From: Antiquaquibacter soli
GTDB lineage: Bacteria; Actinomycetota; Actinomycetes; Actinomycetales; Microbacteriaceae
Length of the DNA: 64,000 nucleotides
NCBI RefSeq assembly: GCF_030580675.1
Contig: NZ_JAUQUB010000002.1
Location: forward strand, 186,001 to 250,000
Reading direction: 5' to 3'
Each line of letters begins with the position of its first letter. Position 1 is the first letter of the stretch. The notes under the pieces were generated by a model that was not told the DNA's origin, ran no database searches, and worked only from the letters and a program-made list of their open reading frames with translations. The position numbers and the translations under genes were made by a program. Positions 39,807 through 47,205 of this stretch are shown here, piece after piece.

Positions 39807-40699
39807 AGGTCCTCGTCGACGATCTCCGGCAGCACCGTGATGGGCTCCGGCGCGGGGACCACCGCGACCGGAGCGGGAAGCGCGAGCAGCACGTCGTGGC
39901 TGACCGAGCCGAGCAGGAGACCGCCGAGGGCGGATCGACCGTGGCTACCCACGACGACGAGCGAGGCATCCCGGCCCGCGTCCACGATTGCGTGCGCGGC
40001 CGACCCGGATGCCACCTCCGTCGTCACCTCGAGCCCTGGGTGCGCGGCGCGCACGCCGCGCGCCGCCTCCTCGAGGGCGCTCGCGGCGGCCGCGGCCACC
40101 TCGTCGAGGGCGAGCTCCGCCGCCCCGATGGCGGTGACGCCCGACTCGGCGAGGAGCGGCACCCGCCACGCGTGCACGAGGTGGAGCGACTCGCCGCTCG
40201 CCCGGGCCTCGCGGGCCGCGAACTCCAGCGCGGCGTCGCCCGTGCCGTCGTCCGTCCAGCCGCACACCACGCGGCCGCTCCCGCCGGCGCGATCGCGCGG
40301 CACGACGACGACGGGGCATCGCGCCCGGCTCGCGACCTGCAGCGGCACCGTGCCGTTGACGAGCCCGACGAGCGCGCCCGGTCGGTCCGAGCCGAGGACG
40401 AGAAGCGCCGCCCGCTCGCTCGCTGCGATGAGCGCGCGAGCCGGATGCCCCTCCCGCACGACCAGCCGAGCGGTGAGCAGTGGCCGCGAGGCCAGGATTC
40501 GTCCGGCGACTCGGTGCAGCAGCTCCTCGAACGGCGTGCTCGACAGAACCATGCGCTCCCCGTGGGGCAGTCGCACGGTCTCCTTCACGATCGTGAGCTC
40601 GAGGTCGAGGTCGTGGGTGTCGGAGCGGGAGATGACCCAGTCGACGGCGGCGTCGCTGCCGGCCGAGTCATCCAGAGCCAGGATCAGGTGTTCGGCCAT
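39803..40699 (-). CDS. Double-domain universal stress protein
   Basis: A 298-residue cytosolic protein made of two UspA domains (about 1-140 and 150-285). The second has the ATP-binding signature GSHGRSALGGLLLGSVSHDVL (G-x2-G-x9-GS type; quoted in part), while the first has GSDRPGALVGLVNGTV, a looser version. AGGAGG precedes the ATG. It is 21 bases after the first Usp gene and overlaps the ATPase gene. Tandem Usp domains of this kind are typical of hypoxia regulons. Confidence 0.92.
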   Translation of the reverse strand: MAEHLILALDDSAGSDAAVDWVISRSDTHDLDLELTIVKETVRLPHGERMVLSSTPFEELLHRVAGRILASRPLLTARLVVREGHPARALIAASERAALLVLGSDRPGALVGLVNGTVPLQVASRARCPVVVVPRDRAGGSGRVVCGWTDDGTGDAALEFAAREARASGESLHLVHAWRVPLLAESGVTAIGAAELALDEVAAAAASALEEAARGVRAAHPGLEVTTEVASGSAAHAIVDAGRDASLVVVGSHGRSALGGLLLGSVSHDVLLALPAPVAVVPAPEPITVLPEIVDEDL

Positions 40700-40720
40700 G
40701 TCAGCCTCCTCGGTTGCCCG

Positions 40721-41509
40721 TCAGCGCGCGATGACGACGGGACAGGTGATGTTGAGCAGTATCGCGTGGGTGACCGAGCCGAGGAACCCCCCGCGGTCCA
40801 CCGACCCGCGCGTGGGCGCGACGACGAGCAGTCGAGCGCTGCGGGAGGCGTCCAGCAGGGCGACGGCCGGCGGCCGGCGGGAGATCCGGCTGCGCACGTG
40901 GGCGGCCGCGGAGTGCTCGGCGACGAAGCCGCGCGCCTCCTCGAGGAGCCGGTGGCCGTCCTCGACCGCGCTCGCGGGGGCGTCCTCCGGCACGCAGTGC
41001 ACGAGCAGCAGCTCCTCGCCGGTGCGCGCGGCCTCGGCCGCGCCGAACGCGACGGCCGTCGACCACGAGCCCGCCGCGACGCCGACGACGATCGACTGTC
41101 GCGTGCGCGGGACGGCCGCGTCGGGGATGACGGCGACCGAGCCCGCCGAGAGGGAGGCGACGACGATGCTGCGGCTGCCCAGGGCGCGACCGTGGAGGAA
41201 GCCCGTCTTGTGAGTGCCCACGACGACGAGGTCGTCAGGGCCGGTGATGCCGGCGAGGGTCCAGGCGGGGCTGCCGTGGAGGACGAGCTCGTCGACGGGC
41301 ACTCCGGCGGCCGCTCGACGGGCGGACTCGATGACGTCGGCGGCGGCATCCTCTGCGGCCTCGGCGACATCGTGTCCGGCGATTCCCCACTCGTCGTCGA
41401 TGACGTGGACGAGCCGCAGTTGCTCGCCGAGCGACTTCGCCCGCGATACCGCCCACTCCAGGGCGCTCCGACTGGGCGTGGACCCGTCGATGCCCACCAG
41501 GATCGTCAT
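40721..41509 (-). CDS. Double-domain universal stress protein
   Basis: A 262-residue cytosolic protein with two UspA domains. The start at 41509 begins MTILVGIDGSTPSRSALEWAV, the standard Usp opening, behind GGAGGAGGAC. Domain 1 has VVGTHKTGFLHGRALGSRS, domain 2 VVAPTRGSVDRGGFLGSVTHAIL, both ATP-binding-loop like. First gene of Usp-Usp-ATPase; a DosR-like box is centred 55 bases upstream of its start. Confidence 0.92.
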   Translation of the reverse strand: MTILVGIDGSTPSRSALEWAVSRAKSLGEQLRLVHVIDDEWGIAGHDVAEAAEDAAADVIESARRAAAGVPVDELVLHGSPAWTLAGITGPDDLVVVGTHKTGFLHGRALGSRSIVVASLSAGSVAVIPDAAVPRTRQSIVVGVAAGSWSTAVAFGAAEAARTGEELLLVHCVPEDAPASAVEDGHRLLEEARGFVAEHSAAAHVRSRISRRPPAVALLDASRSARLLVVAPTRGSVDRGGFLGSVTHAILLNITCPVVIAR

Positions 41510-41554
41510 GCCGTCCTCCTCCGCTCCAGCGTTTCCCACGCGAGCGGCGGCGGC

Positions 41555-41573
41555 CAGGGCCGAAGGTCCCGCG
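41555..41573. promoter_or_regulatory. DosR-box-like palindrome upstream of the Usp-Usp-ATPase operon
   Basis: CAGGGCCGAAGGTCCCGCG, 18 of 19 bases identical to the cyd-region site, 45 bases upstream of the first Usp start on the minus strand. Confidence 0.7.
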
Positions 41574-41644
41574 GGTGCGCGGGTGCGCGGGTGCGCGGGT
41601 GCGCGGGTGCGCGGATGCCGGGTGCGCGGGTGCCGGGTGCGCGG
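41571..41644. repeat. GCGGGTGC tandem repeat
   Basis: Five perfect tandem copies of GCGGGTGC (41571-41610) followed by degenerate units with GCGGATGCC and GGGTGC. It starts inside the DosR-like box. Likely to vary in copy number by slippage. Confidence 0.85.
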
Positions 41645-41844
41645 TCCGCGACGAGGTCGCGCGCGCCGACCCGAACGGCGCCCGCGGCCTCGTCGCCGCC
41701 TGTGACGGCCCCCCGCCGTCAATCCCCCGTGCTCCCCGGCTGGCGAGCGGTGATCGGGGATGCCCTCTCCCCCGAGATTCGTGTCTCCGATCCGTTCGCC
41801 ACCCTGGGTGCTATGACAGACTTTCACTCGCGGGAGGGGCAGGA

Positions 41845-41863
41845 CAGGGCCTAAGGTCCTACG
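41845..41863. promoter_or_regulatory. DosR-box-like palindrome upstream of the sensor kinase
   Basis: CAGGGCCTAAGGTCCTACG, matching the other three sites with a TA centre, which is closer to the classical DosR consensus. It is 17 bases before the GTG start, so it may lie downstream of the transcription start and could act in autoregulation. Confidence 0.65.
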
Positions 41864-41880
41864 TGGGGAGGAGGCCACGA

Positions 41881-43554
41881 GTGAGCGATCCGCTGACGTT
41901 CCCGGACGGGCCGCGGTCCGACCTCGAGCAGACCATCGCCGACCTGCTCGCCCAGGCGCAGAAGGTGCTCGAGACCGAGTCCCGCTTGCGCAGCCTGCTG
42001 CGCGCGAGCAAGCTCGTCGCCGACGAGCTCGACCTGCCCGTCGTGCTCGAGCGCATCATCGAAGCCGCCGTCGAGCTCGTCGGCGCGCGCTACGGCGCGA
42101 TCGGCGTGATCGGCGATGACGGGATGCTCGAGCAGTTCATCCACGTCGGTCTCGAGCCCGACCTCGTCGAGCGCATCGGGCACCTGCCGCGCGGTCGGGG
42201 GCTGCTCGGCGCGCTCATCGAGGAGCAGTCGCCCATCCGGCTCGAGCACCTGCGGGACGACCCGCGCTCGAGCGGGTTCCCGGACGGGCATCCGCCGATG
42301 GACAGCTTCCTCGGGGTGCCCGTGCGGGTGCGCAACGAGGTCTTCGGCAACCTCTACCTCAGCGACCACCGCGACGGCCCGTTCTCGGCGGAGGACCAGG
42401 AGCTGCTCACGGCGCTCGCCGCGACCGCGGGCGCGGCGATCGACCACGCCCGGCTGTTCGAGGAGACGAGGCGGCGGCAGCGCTGGGCGGAGGCCTCGGC
42501 GGAGATCACGGCCGTTCTGCTCTCCGATCAGGTGGACGACTCGCTGAGCATCCTCGTCGAGCGAGTCGGGATGCTCGCCGACGCCGACCTCGCGTGCATC
42601 GTCGTCCCCGCCGAGGCCGACTCGCTGCGGGTGGAGCTCGCGTGGGGCGACCTCGCGGAGTCCGCCCTCGGCCGCACCTTCGCTCCCGACGGCTCCGTCG
42701 CGGGTCGCGCGCTCGAGGCGGGGCAGCCCATCCTCGCGCCGAACCCCGCGCTCGGAGACCTCCCACTCGATATGACGATCGCCGTTCCCGTTGCTCTCGC
42801 CGGCACGGCGACCGGCGTGCTGGCCGTCTCGCGCCGGCCGGGGCGGCCGCGCTTCCGGGAGGACGATCTGCGGACGGTCGCCGACTTCGCCGGCCAGGCG
42901 AGCCTCGCGCTGCGCCTCGCGGAGGGCCGCGCCGACCGCGAGCGCCTCGCGCTCCTCGAGGATCGCAGCCGCATCGCGCGCGACCTCCATGACACCGTCA
43001 TCCAGCGCCTGTTCGGGGCCGGGCTCAGCCTGCAGGCGCTCGCCGGTCGCGTCGACTCCGCATCGGCCTCGCGGATCGCCGAGCAGGTCGAGGTGCTCGA
43101 TGCGGCGATCGCCGACATCCGCACCGCGATCTTCGCGATCACGGCCGCCCCGGCGACCGGCGGGACGGTGCGCCGTCGCGTTCTCGACCTGGTGGGGGAG
43201 CTCGCCGACATCCTGCCCGAGCCGCCGCGGCTGTCGTTCGCCGGCCCCGTCGACCTGCTCGTCGACCCCGACCTCGCCGACGATGTCGTCGCCGTCGTGC
43301 GGGAGGGGCTCTCCAACGTCGCGCGGCACGCCGGCGCCACCGAGACCGCGGTAACGGTCACCGCCGGTCGCGGCGTCGTGAGCATCGAGATCGTCGACGA
43401 CGGTGTCGGGATGCCCGAAGCCCCCGCCCGCTCGAGCGGGCTCGCGAACCTCGCGACCCGCGCCGAGGGCCGCGGCGGGTCGTTCACCACGACCGCGCGG
43501 CCGACCGGCGGCACCGTACTATCGTGGACCGCGCCCGTGAAGGAGAGCCGATGA
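41881..43554 (+). CDS. DosS/DevS-like GAF-GAF sensor histidine kinase
   Basis: A 557-residue cytosolic kinase. N-terminal coiled segment, GAF-A (about 48-197), GAF-B (about 215-350), HisKA_3 with phosphoacceptor His370 in ARDLHDTVIQRLF, and HATPase_c (DDGVGMPEAPARSSGLANL). GAF-A contains DGHPPMDSFLGVPVRVRNEVFGNLYL, very close to mycobacterial DosS/DosT (quoted only in part); His137 of HPPM probably corresponds to the proximal haem ligand. It would then sense oxygen, CO, NO or redox state. GTG start behind GGGGAGGAGG. The stop overlaps the regulator gene (ATGA). Kept as DosS-like since haem binding is not shown. Confidence 0.9.
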   Translation: MSDPLTFPDGPRSDLEQTIADLLAQAQKVLETESRLRSLLRASKLVADELDLPVVLERIIEAAVELVGARYGAIGVIGDDGMLEQFIHVGLEPDLVERIGHLPRGRGLLGALIEEQSPIRLEHLRDDPRSSGFPDGHPPMDSFLGVPVRVRNEVFGNLYLSDHRDGPFSAEDQELLTALAATAGAAIDHARLFEETRRRQRWAEASAEITAVLLSDQVDDSLSILVERVGMLADADLACIVVPAEADSLRVELAWGDLAESALGRTFAPDGSVAGRALEAGQPILAPNPALGDLPLDMTIAVPVALAGTATGVLAVSRRPGRPRFREDDLRTVADFAGQASLALRLAEGRADRERLALLEDRSRIARDLHDTVIQRLFGAGLSLQALAGRVDSASASRIAEQVEVLDAAIADIRTAIFAITAAPATGGTVRRRVLDLVGELADILPEPPRLSFAGPVDLLVDPDLADDVVAVVREGLSNVARHAGATETAVTVTAGRGVVSIEIVDDGVGMPEAPARSSGLANLATRAEGRGGSFTTTARPTGGTVLSWTAPVKESR

Positions 43555-44174
43555 CCCGCGTGTTCCTCGTGGACGACCACGAGATCGTCCGCAACGGCGT
43601 CGCCGCGCTCATCAACGCCGAGCGCGACCTCGAGGTCGTCGGCGAGGCGGGCACGCTCAAGCAGGCGCTCCCGCGCATCGCGGCCGTGTCCCCGGACGTG
43701 GCCGTGCTCGACGTGCGGCTTCCGGACGGGAGCGGCATCGACCTGTGCCGGGAGATCCGGTCGAGTCATCCCGATGTCGCGTGCCTCATCCTCACCGCGT
43801 ACGACGACGACGAGGCGAGCCGCACGGCGGTGCTCGCGGGCGCGGCAGGCTACGTGCTCAAGGACATCCGCGGCCAGGGGCTCCTCGAGTCGATCCGGCG
43901 GGTGGCGAAGGGCGAGCGGCTCGTCGCGCCCGCGGTGTCGCAGCGCGTCGTGGAGCAGGCGGCCGCGGCATCCGGCCCGACGGATGCCCTGAGCCTGCGC
44001 GAGCGGCAGATCCTCGAGCTCATCGCCGAGGGCCTCACGAACCGCCAGATCGGCGATCGGCTCGAGCTCGCCGAGAAGACCGTGAAGAACTACGTCTCCG
44101 GCCTCCTCGCGAAGCTCGGAATGGAGCGGCGCACTCAGGCCGCCGTCTACGGGGCCGGGCTCGACAAGCGCTGA
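43551..44174 (+). CDS. DosR/DevR-like NarL-family response regulator
   Basis: A 207-residue transcription factor. Receiver Asp8/Asp9, phosphorylatable Asp54 in AVLDVRLPDGSG, Thr in LILTAYD and Lys in YVLKDIRG. The C-terminal LuxR-type domain has LSLRERQILELIAEGLTNRQIG and the recognition helix AEKTVKNYVSGLLAKLGMER (given in part). Lys176, Lys179 and Asn180 line up with Lys179, Lys182 and Asn183, the DNA-contacting residues of M. tuberculosis DosR. This conservation supports reading the four GGGCCGAAGGTCCC-type palindromes as its targets. Translationally coupled to the kinase. Confidence 0.93.
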   Translation: MTRVFLVDDHEIVRNGVAALINAERDLEVVGEAGTLKQALPRIAAVSPDVAVLDVRLPDGSGIDLCREIRSSHPDVACLILTAYDDDEASRTAVLAGAAGYVLKDIRGQGLLESIRRVAKGERLVAPAVSQRVVEQAAAASGPTDALSLRERQILELIAEGLTNRQIGDRLELAEKTVKNYVSGLLAKLGMERRTQAAVYGAGLDKR

Positions 44175-44220
44175 CGGCGCGCCGGACTGAGGATGTCTCG
44201 CTCCCGTCGCTCCCGCTCGC

Positions 44221-44226
44221 TAGAGT
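44221..44226 (+). promoter_or_regulatory. Leaderless -10 box of the DUF2510/DUF4328 gene
   Basis: TAGAGT ends 6 bases before the GTG at 44233; no ribosome binding site. Confidence 0.5.
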
Positions 44227-44232
44227 GAGCCG

Positions 44233-45009
44233 GTGACCACAGACTCGACGCCCCTGCCCGCCGCCGGCTGGTACCCCTCTCCCGACGGCTCCGGCCGACA
44301 GGCCTGGTGGGACGGGGCGCAGTGGCAGCTCGACCGCGTCCCCGAGGCGGCGCCCGCGGCGCCCGTGCTGCCTCCCGCGCCGGATCCGAGCATCCCCCGC
44401 CTCGCGCTCGCCGCCCAGGTGCTGCTGCTCGTCACCGGCGCGGTCTACCTCGCCACCATCGCGGTCGAGCTCTTCGGGATCTCCGCGGTGACCCGCTACC
44501 TCGGCGGTGACGCGTCAGCCTCCCCGCTCCTGACGACCTACGACCAGTTCACGCTCGTCGTGAGCATCCTCGGCCTGCTGGTGCTCATCGCGACCGCGGT
44601 CGTGTGGGTGGTGTGGCAGTTCCGCGTCGCCCGCCAGCTGCCCGGCCTCACCCGCCGCTCCGCCGGATGGCACGCCGGCTCGTGGTTCATCCCCGTCGTG
44701 AGCCTCTTCTTCCCCTACCAGAACGTCTCCGACCTGTGGCGGGCGATCGGGCTCACCCGCCCGTCGTGGCTCATCGTCTGGTGGCTGCTGTGGGTCGTCG
44801 GCAACGCCGTGCTCCAGATCTCCGCCCGGGTCTACCAGTTCGCTCAGTCGCTCGACGTGTACCTCGTCTCGATGACGATCGGTGTTGTCGGCGACATCCT
44901 CATGCTCGCCGCGGCGCCGCTCGCCGTGCTCGTGGTCCGCGGGATCACGCGCGGACTGCTGGCGCGACCGGCGGCGTCGGCGTTCACCCCGGTGCAGCCC
45001 GTCGCCTAG
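44233..45009 (+). CDS. DUF2510 / DUF4328 membrane protein
   Basis: A 258-residue protein. AGWYPSPDGSGRQAWWDGAQW (given in part, residues about 10-31) is the DUF2510 motif common in actinobacterial membrane proteins. A Pro/Ala linker leads to about six helices of the DUF4328 type, with QFRVARQLPGLTRRSAGWHAGSWFIPVVSLFFPYQ as the family loop (recognised from its WFIPVVSLFFPYQ core). No enzymatic function is known. GTG start with a leaderless promoter. Confidence 0.85.
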   Translation: MTTDSTPLPAAGWYPSPDGSGRQAWWDGAQWQLDRVPEAAPAAPVLPPAPDPSIPRLALAAQVLLLVTGAVYLATIAVELFGISAVTRYLGGDASASPLLTTYDQFTLVVSILGLLVLIATAVVWVVWQFRVARQLPGLTRRSAGWHAGSWFIPVVSLFFPYQNVSDLWRAIGLTRPSWLIVWWLLWVVGNAVLQISARVYQFAQSLDVYLVSMTIGVVGDILMLAAAPLAVLVVRGITRGLLARPAASAFTPVQPVA

Positions 45010-45034
45010 TCGCGCGCGAGCACCTCGTCCAACG

Positions 45035-45103
45035 GCGAGTTGCGAGTTGAGCAGCCTGGAGCGCGGGATTCGGCACCCGGAAGCTGCGTAACCCGCAACT
45101 CGC
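45035..45103. repeat. Long palindrome P4
   Basis: Arms 45035-45055 and 45083-45103 (18 of 21 bases paired) around a 27-base loop, with GCGAGTTGCGAGTTGAGC in the left arm. It lies between two same-strand genes, 13 bases before the -10 box of the next one. Confidence 0.7.
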
Positions 45104-45115
45104 GAGGCACGGGGG

Positions 45116-45121
45116 TACAGT
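45116..45121 (+). promoter_or_regulatory. Leaderless -10 box
   Basis: TACAGT ends 6 bases before the ATG at 45128; no ribosome binding site. Confidence 0.5.
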
Positions 45122-45127
45122 TCCGGA

Positions 45128-45481
45128 ATGAGCATCCTGAGCAGCCAGCCGCCCGGAAAGGCCTGGGGCGTCGCGGCCCTGACGATCGCGCTGATTCCCG
45201 TGCCGTTCCTCATCCTGCTCAACGTCCTCTCGCTCGTCGTGCGCAGCGCACCGCCCGGCGATCCGTCGTTCGTGCCCGCGATGTGGATCTACGGGCTGCT
45301 CGCGGTGCTGGGCGTCCTGTTCTTCACCGTGTTCTTCCTCGCCGCGATCGCGCTCGGCATCGCTGCGGTCCGACGGCCGCGGCGGGCCGGCAAGGTGCTC
45401 GGGTGGGTCGCCATCGGCATCGTCATCCTGGCGATCCCCGCCATCTGGACCGGCTACCTCGTCTGGACGGCCCGCGGCTGA
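45128..45481 (+). CDS. Small membrane protein (DUF4190-like)
   Basis: A 117-residue protein with three predicted helices (about 13-38, 54-79 and 91-112). PGKAWGVAALTIALIPVPF at the start and AIALGIAAVRRPRRAGKVLGWVAIGI further on resemble the DUF4190 pattern of actinobacterial membrane proteins, but the match is loose. Leaderless TACAGT promoter. Function unknown. Confidence 0.72.
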   Translation: MSILSSQPPGKAWGVAALTIALIPVPFLILLNVLSLVVRSAPPGDPSFVPAMWIYGLLAVLGVLFFTVFFLAAIALGIAAVRRPRRAGKVLGWVAIGIVILAIPAIWTGYLVWTARG

Positions 45482-45486
45482 CGGGT

Positions 45487-45492
45487 TAGCGT
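45487..45492 (+). promoter_or_regulatory. Leaderless -10 box
   Basis: TAGCGT ends 6 bases before the ATG at 45499; no ribosome binding site. Confidence 0.5.
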
Positions 45493-45498
45493 GGCGGG

Positions 45499-45906
45499 AT
45501 GAGCGACTCGCGCTTCGACCCCCGCTTCGACCCGGCGTTCCAGCGCGGCTGGGACGGTCCCGAGCCCGCGGCGACGATCGCCCCCGAGCCGGCGCGGCCC
45601 GCCGCGCCCGACCGGATCGTCGTCACTGCCGAGCCGCAGCCGGAGTCCGATCCGGATGCCCGGCGCCTCAACCCGTTCCTCGTCGCCTTGGCTGCCGTCG
45701 CCGTCGCGCTCGTGGTCGCGGGCCTCGGCATGGCGTCGCTCGTGAGCAGCGGGTTCAACGATCAGGGCCCCACGTCGCAAGTCGACTGGGCGCTCCTGCA
45801 GGTGCTCATGATCGCCTCTCCCGTGACCGCGCTGCTCGGCGTCGCCACCGGGATCGGCGTGCTGTTCGTGTTCGCCGTGCGGTGGGGGCGCGGCGCCGAG
45901 CACTGA
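45499..45906 (+). CDS. Membrane protein with proline-rich cytosolic N-terminus, unknown function
   Basis: A 135-residue protein. Residues 1-57 are hydrophilic, with FDPRFDPAFQRGWDG and an Ala/Pro/Glu-rich stretch. Two helices follow (about 58-83 and 98-127). I recognise no named family. Transcribed from its own apparent leaderless promoter and convergent with the next gene (4 bases between stops). Confidence 0.7.
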   Translation: MSDSRFDPRFDPAFQRGWDGPEPAATIAPEPARPAAPDRIVVTAEPQPESDPDARRLNPFLVALAAVAVALVVAGLGMASLVSSGFNDQGPTSQVDWALLQVLMIASPVTALLGVATGIGVLFVFAVRWGRGAEH

Positions 45907-45910
45907 CGCG

Positions 45911-46435
45911 CTAGGCCTGCGGCGGCGCCGGAGGCTGCTCGAGGGGCGCGGCCGACTGCTGCGCGGGTGCGCCCGGCCGGGGCCGACGCAACAGCCCCAC
46001 GAGCGCCACGATGCCGAAGCCCAGACCGAGCAGGATCGGGAGCAGGGCATCCGGCGAGCTCAGCAGCATGCGAACGGTGGTCCAGAACGCGGAGCCGAAG
46101 AGCTCCTTGCCTCCGACGGCCGTGTAGGAGGCGTAGGCGGCGCCCACGAAGCCCGCGAGGATCCCGAGGACGAGCGAGCCGATCGTGATCCCGATGACGG
46201 GCAGCCAGCCCCGGCGGCTGAGCGGACCACCCGCGCCCCTCTCGTACAGCCAGACGGCGATCGGCGGGACGAGCAGCGCGGCGAGGCCGAAGAACCCGCC
46301 GAAGAGCCCGCCCACGAGCGCGTAGAGCACGACGGCCGCCGGGATAGAGGCGAGGGCGAAGAGGGTGCCCCGGCTCACGTTCTCGGGGGCGGCGGGCACG
46401 GCGGGCGAGGTAGCGGGGGTCTGAGCATCCGTCAT
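45911..46435 (-). CDS. Membrane protein with Pro/Ala-rich termini, unknown function
   Basis: A 174-residue protein with about four helices (roughly 23-40, 42-60, 76-100, 130-148) and low-complexity tails: an Ala/Pro/Thr N-terminus and a Pro/Gln/Ala C-terminus (PRPGAPAQQSAAPLEQPPAP). Glycine-rich helices such as GGLFGGFFGLAAL suggest tight packing. No family recognised. TAGGGT lies 6 bases before the ATG. Confidence 0.72.
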   Translation of the reverse strand: MTDAQTPATSPAVPAAPENVSRGTLFALASIPAAVVLYALVGGLFGGFFGLAALLVPPIAVWLYERGAGGPLSRRGWLPVIGITIGSLVLGILAGFVGAAYASYTAVGGKELFGSAFWTTVRMLLSSPDALLPILLGLGFGIVALVGLLRRPRPGAPAQQSAAPLEQPPAPPQA

Positions 46436-46441
46436 GCGCCC

Positions 46442-46447
46442 ACCCTA
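46442..46447 (-). promoter_or_regulatory. Leaderless -10 box
   Basis: TAGGGT on the minus strand ends 6 bases before the ATG at 46435; no ribosome binding site. Confidence 0.5.
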
Positions 46448-46454
46448 CCGGGGC

Positions 46455-47009
46455 TCACGAGCACGCCGACCAGAGCCCGGCCGAGCGTCGGAACGCCTCC
46501 TCCGCGCTCTGCGCGAGGATCGGCCAGAACGCCTCGTTCGGCGCCATCTCGTAGGGGCGCACGATCCCGTTGGCGACGAGCACGTCGTTGACGAAGTCGC
46601 CCTCGCCCGACCACACGTAGCCGAGCCAGCGCCCGCCCTCGTCTTGCAGCACCTCGTCGGTGACGACCCACGCGATCGACCCTTCCGGCAGCATCGCGGC
46701 GAGGGCGGCCTGCGATTCCTCCGCGTAGCACTCCCGGCTCGTGGGGAAGTTCGGGGCGTCGATGCCGATCAGCCGCACCGTGATCGTGCCGAGATCGGAG
46801 ACCTGCGGGCCGGTTCGCGTCGACGTGAAGACGACGGAGTCGCCGGAGAGCACCTCCTGCACGACGAGCGGTTGCGCGGTCGCCGGCCACGCGGGGCGAG
46901 AGGATGCGGGTGCCGCCAGCACAGCGGACGCGAGAGGCCAGACCGCAGCGAGGCCGGCCGCGAACGCCACGGCGCCCGCGGCGAGTCCCAGCCACGGCCG
47001 CCCGGTCAC
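46455..47009 (-). CDS. Membrane-anchored or secreted thermonuclease-like (SNase) protein
   Basis: A 184-residue protein with a signal or anchor helix (about residues 7-33) and an SNase-type OB-fold. VVQEVLSGDSVVF and TVRLIGIDAPNFPTSRECYAEES match the staphylococcal nuclease pattern (the Asp and the RLxGIDAP block), and GRWLGYVW and NGIVRPYE follow. Some catalytic Arg/Glu positions are not clearly present, so activity is uncertain. GTG start with a TACGCT box 7 bases upstream. Confidence 0.85.
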   Translation of the reverse strand: MTGRPWLGLAAGAVAFAAGLAAVWPLASAVLAAPASSRPAWPATAQPLVVQEVLSGDSVVFTSTRTGPQVSDLGTITVRLIGIDAPNFPTSRECYAEESQAALAAMLPEGSIAWVVTDEVLQDEGGRWLGYVWSGEGDFVNDVLVANGIVRPYEMAPNEAFWPILAQSAEEAFRRSAGLWSACS

Positions 47010-47016
47010 AGGGCCG

Positions 47017-47022
47017 AGCGTA
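47017..47022 (-). promoter_or_regulatory. Leaderless -10 box of the SNase-like gene
   Basis: TACGCT on the minus strand ends 7 bases before the GTG at 47009. Confidence 0.5.
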
Positions 47023-47205
47023 CTCCGCGGGCGTGCTCGCGGCTACGCCGTCATAGCACCGAGCCGGTCGCGATGGCGCTGTCTCTCGCCGACGCTCGGT
47101 AGCCCGGCGGCCGGGTCCAGCCGACACTCTGTAGCGAATGCGCCCCCGCCCGCCCGCGGCACCGGCCCGCGCCTTAGCGTGGGAGCAGGGTCGGAAGGAG
47201 AGCGG

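Larger units (their letters stand above)
41510..41880. promoter_or_regulatory. 371-base divergent control region between the Usp operon and the sensor kinase
   Basis: The only long gene-free stretch. It holds a DosR-like box for each side (41555-41573 and 41845-41863) and a GCGGGTGC tandem repeat (41571-41644). The middle (about 41645-41810) shows no convincing gene: the frame open across it has no conserved start and reads Arg/Gly/Ala low complexity. Confidence 0.7.

Noticed and set aside
41571-41644. CRISPR-like array
   Set aside because: Unit is only 8 bases with no spacers and no cas genes nearby; it is a simple tandem repeat.
41575-41880. N-terminal extension of the sensor kinase through the tandem repeat
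   Set aside because: The encoded stretch is cysteine/glycine/alanine/arginine repeat translated from GCGGGTGC units; the GTG at 41881 has a strong ribosome binding site.
46455-47009. Part of a DNA-uptake or restriction system with the two other nuclease-like genes
   Set aside because: It is over 9 kb from them, has a signal/anchor helix and no shared repeat; no evidence of a joint system.
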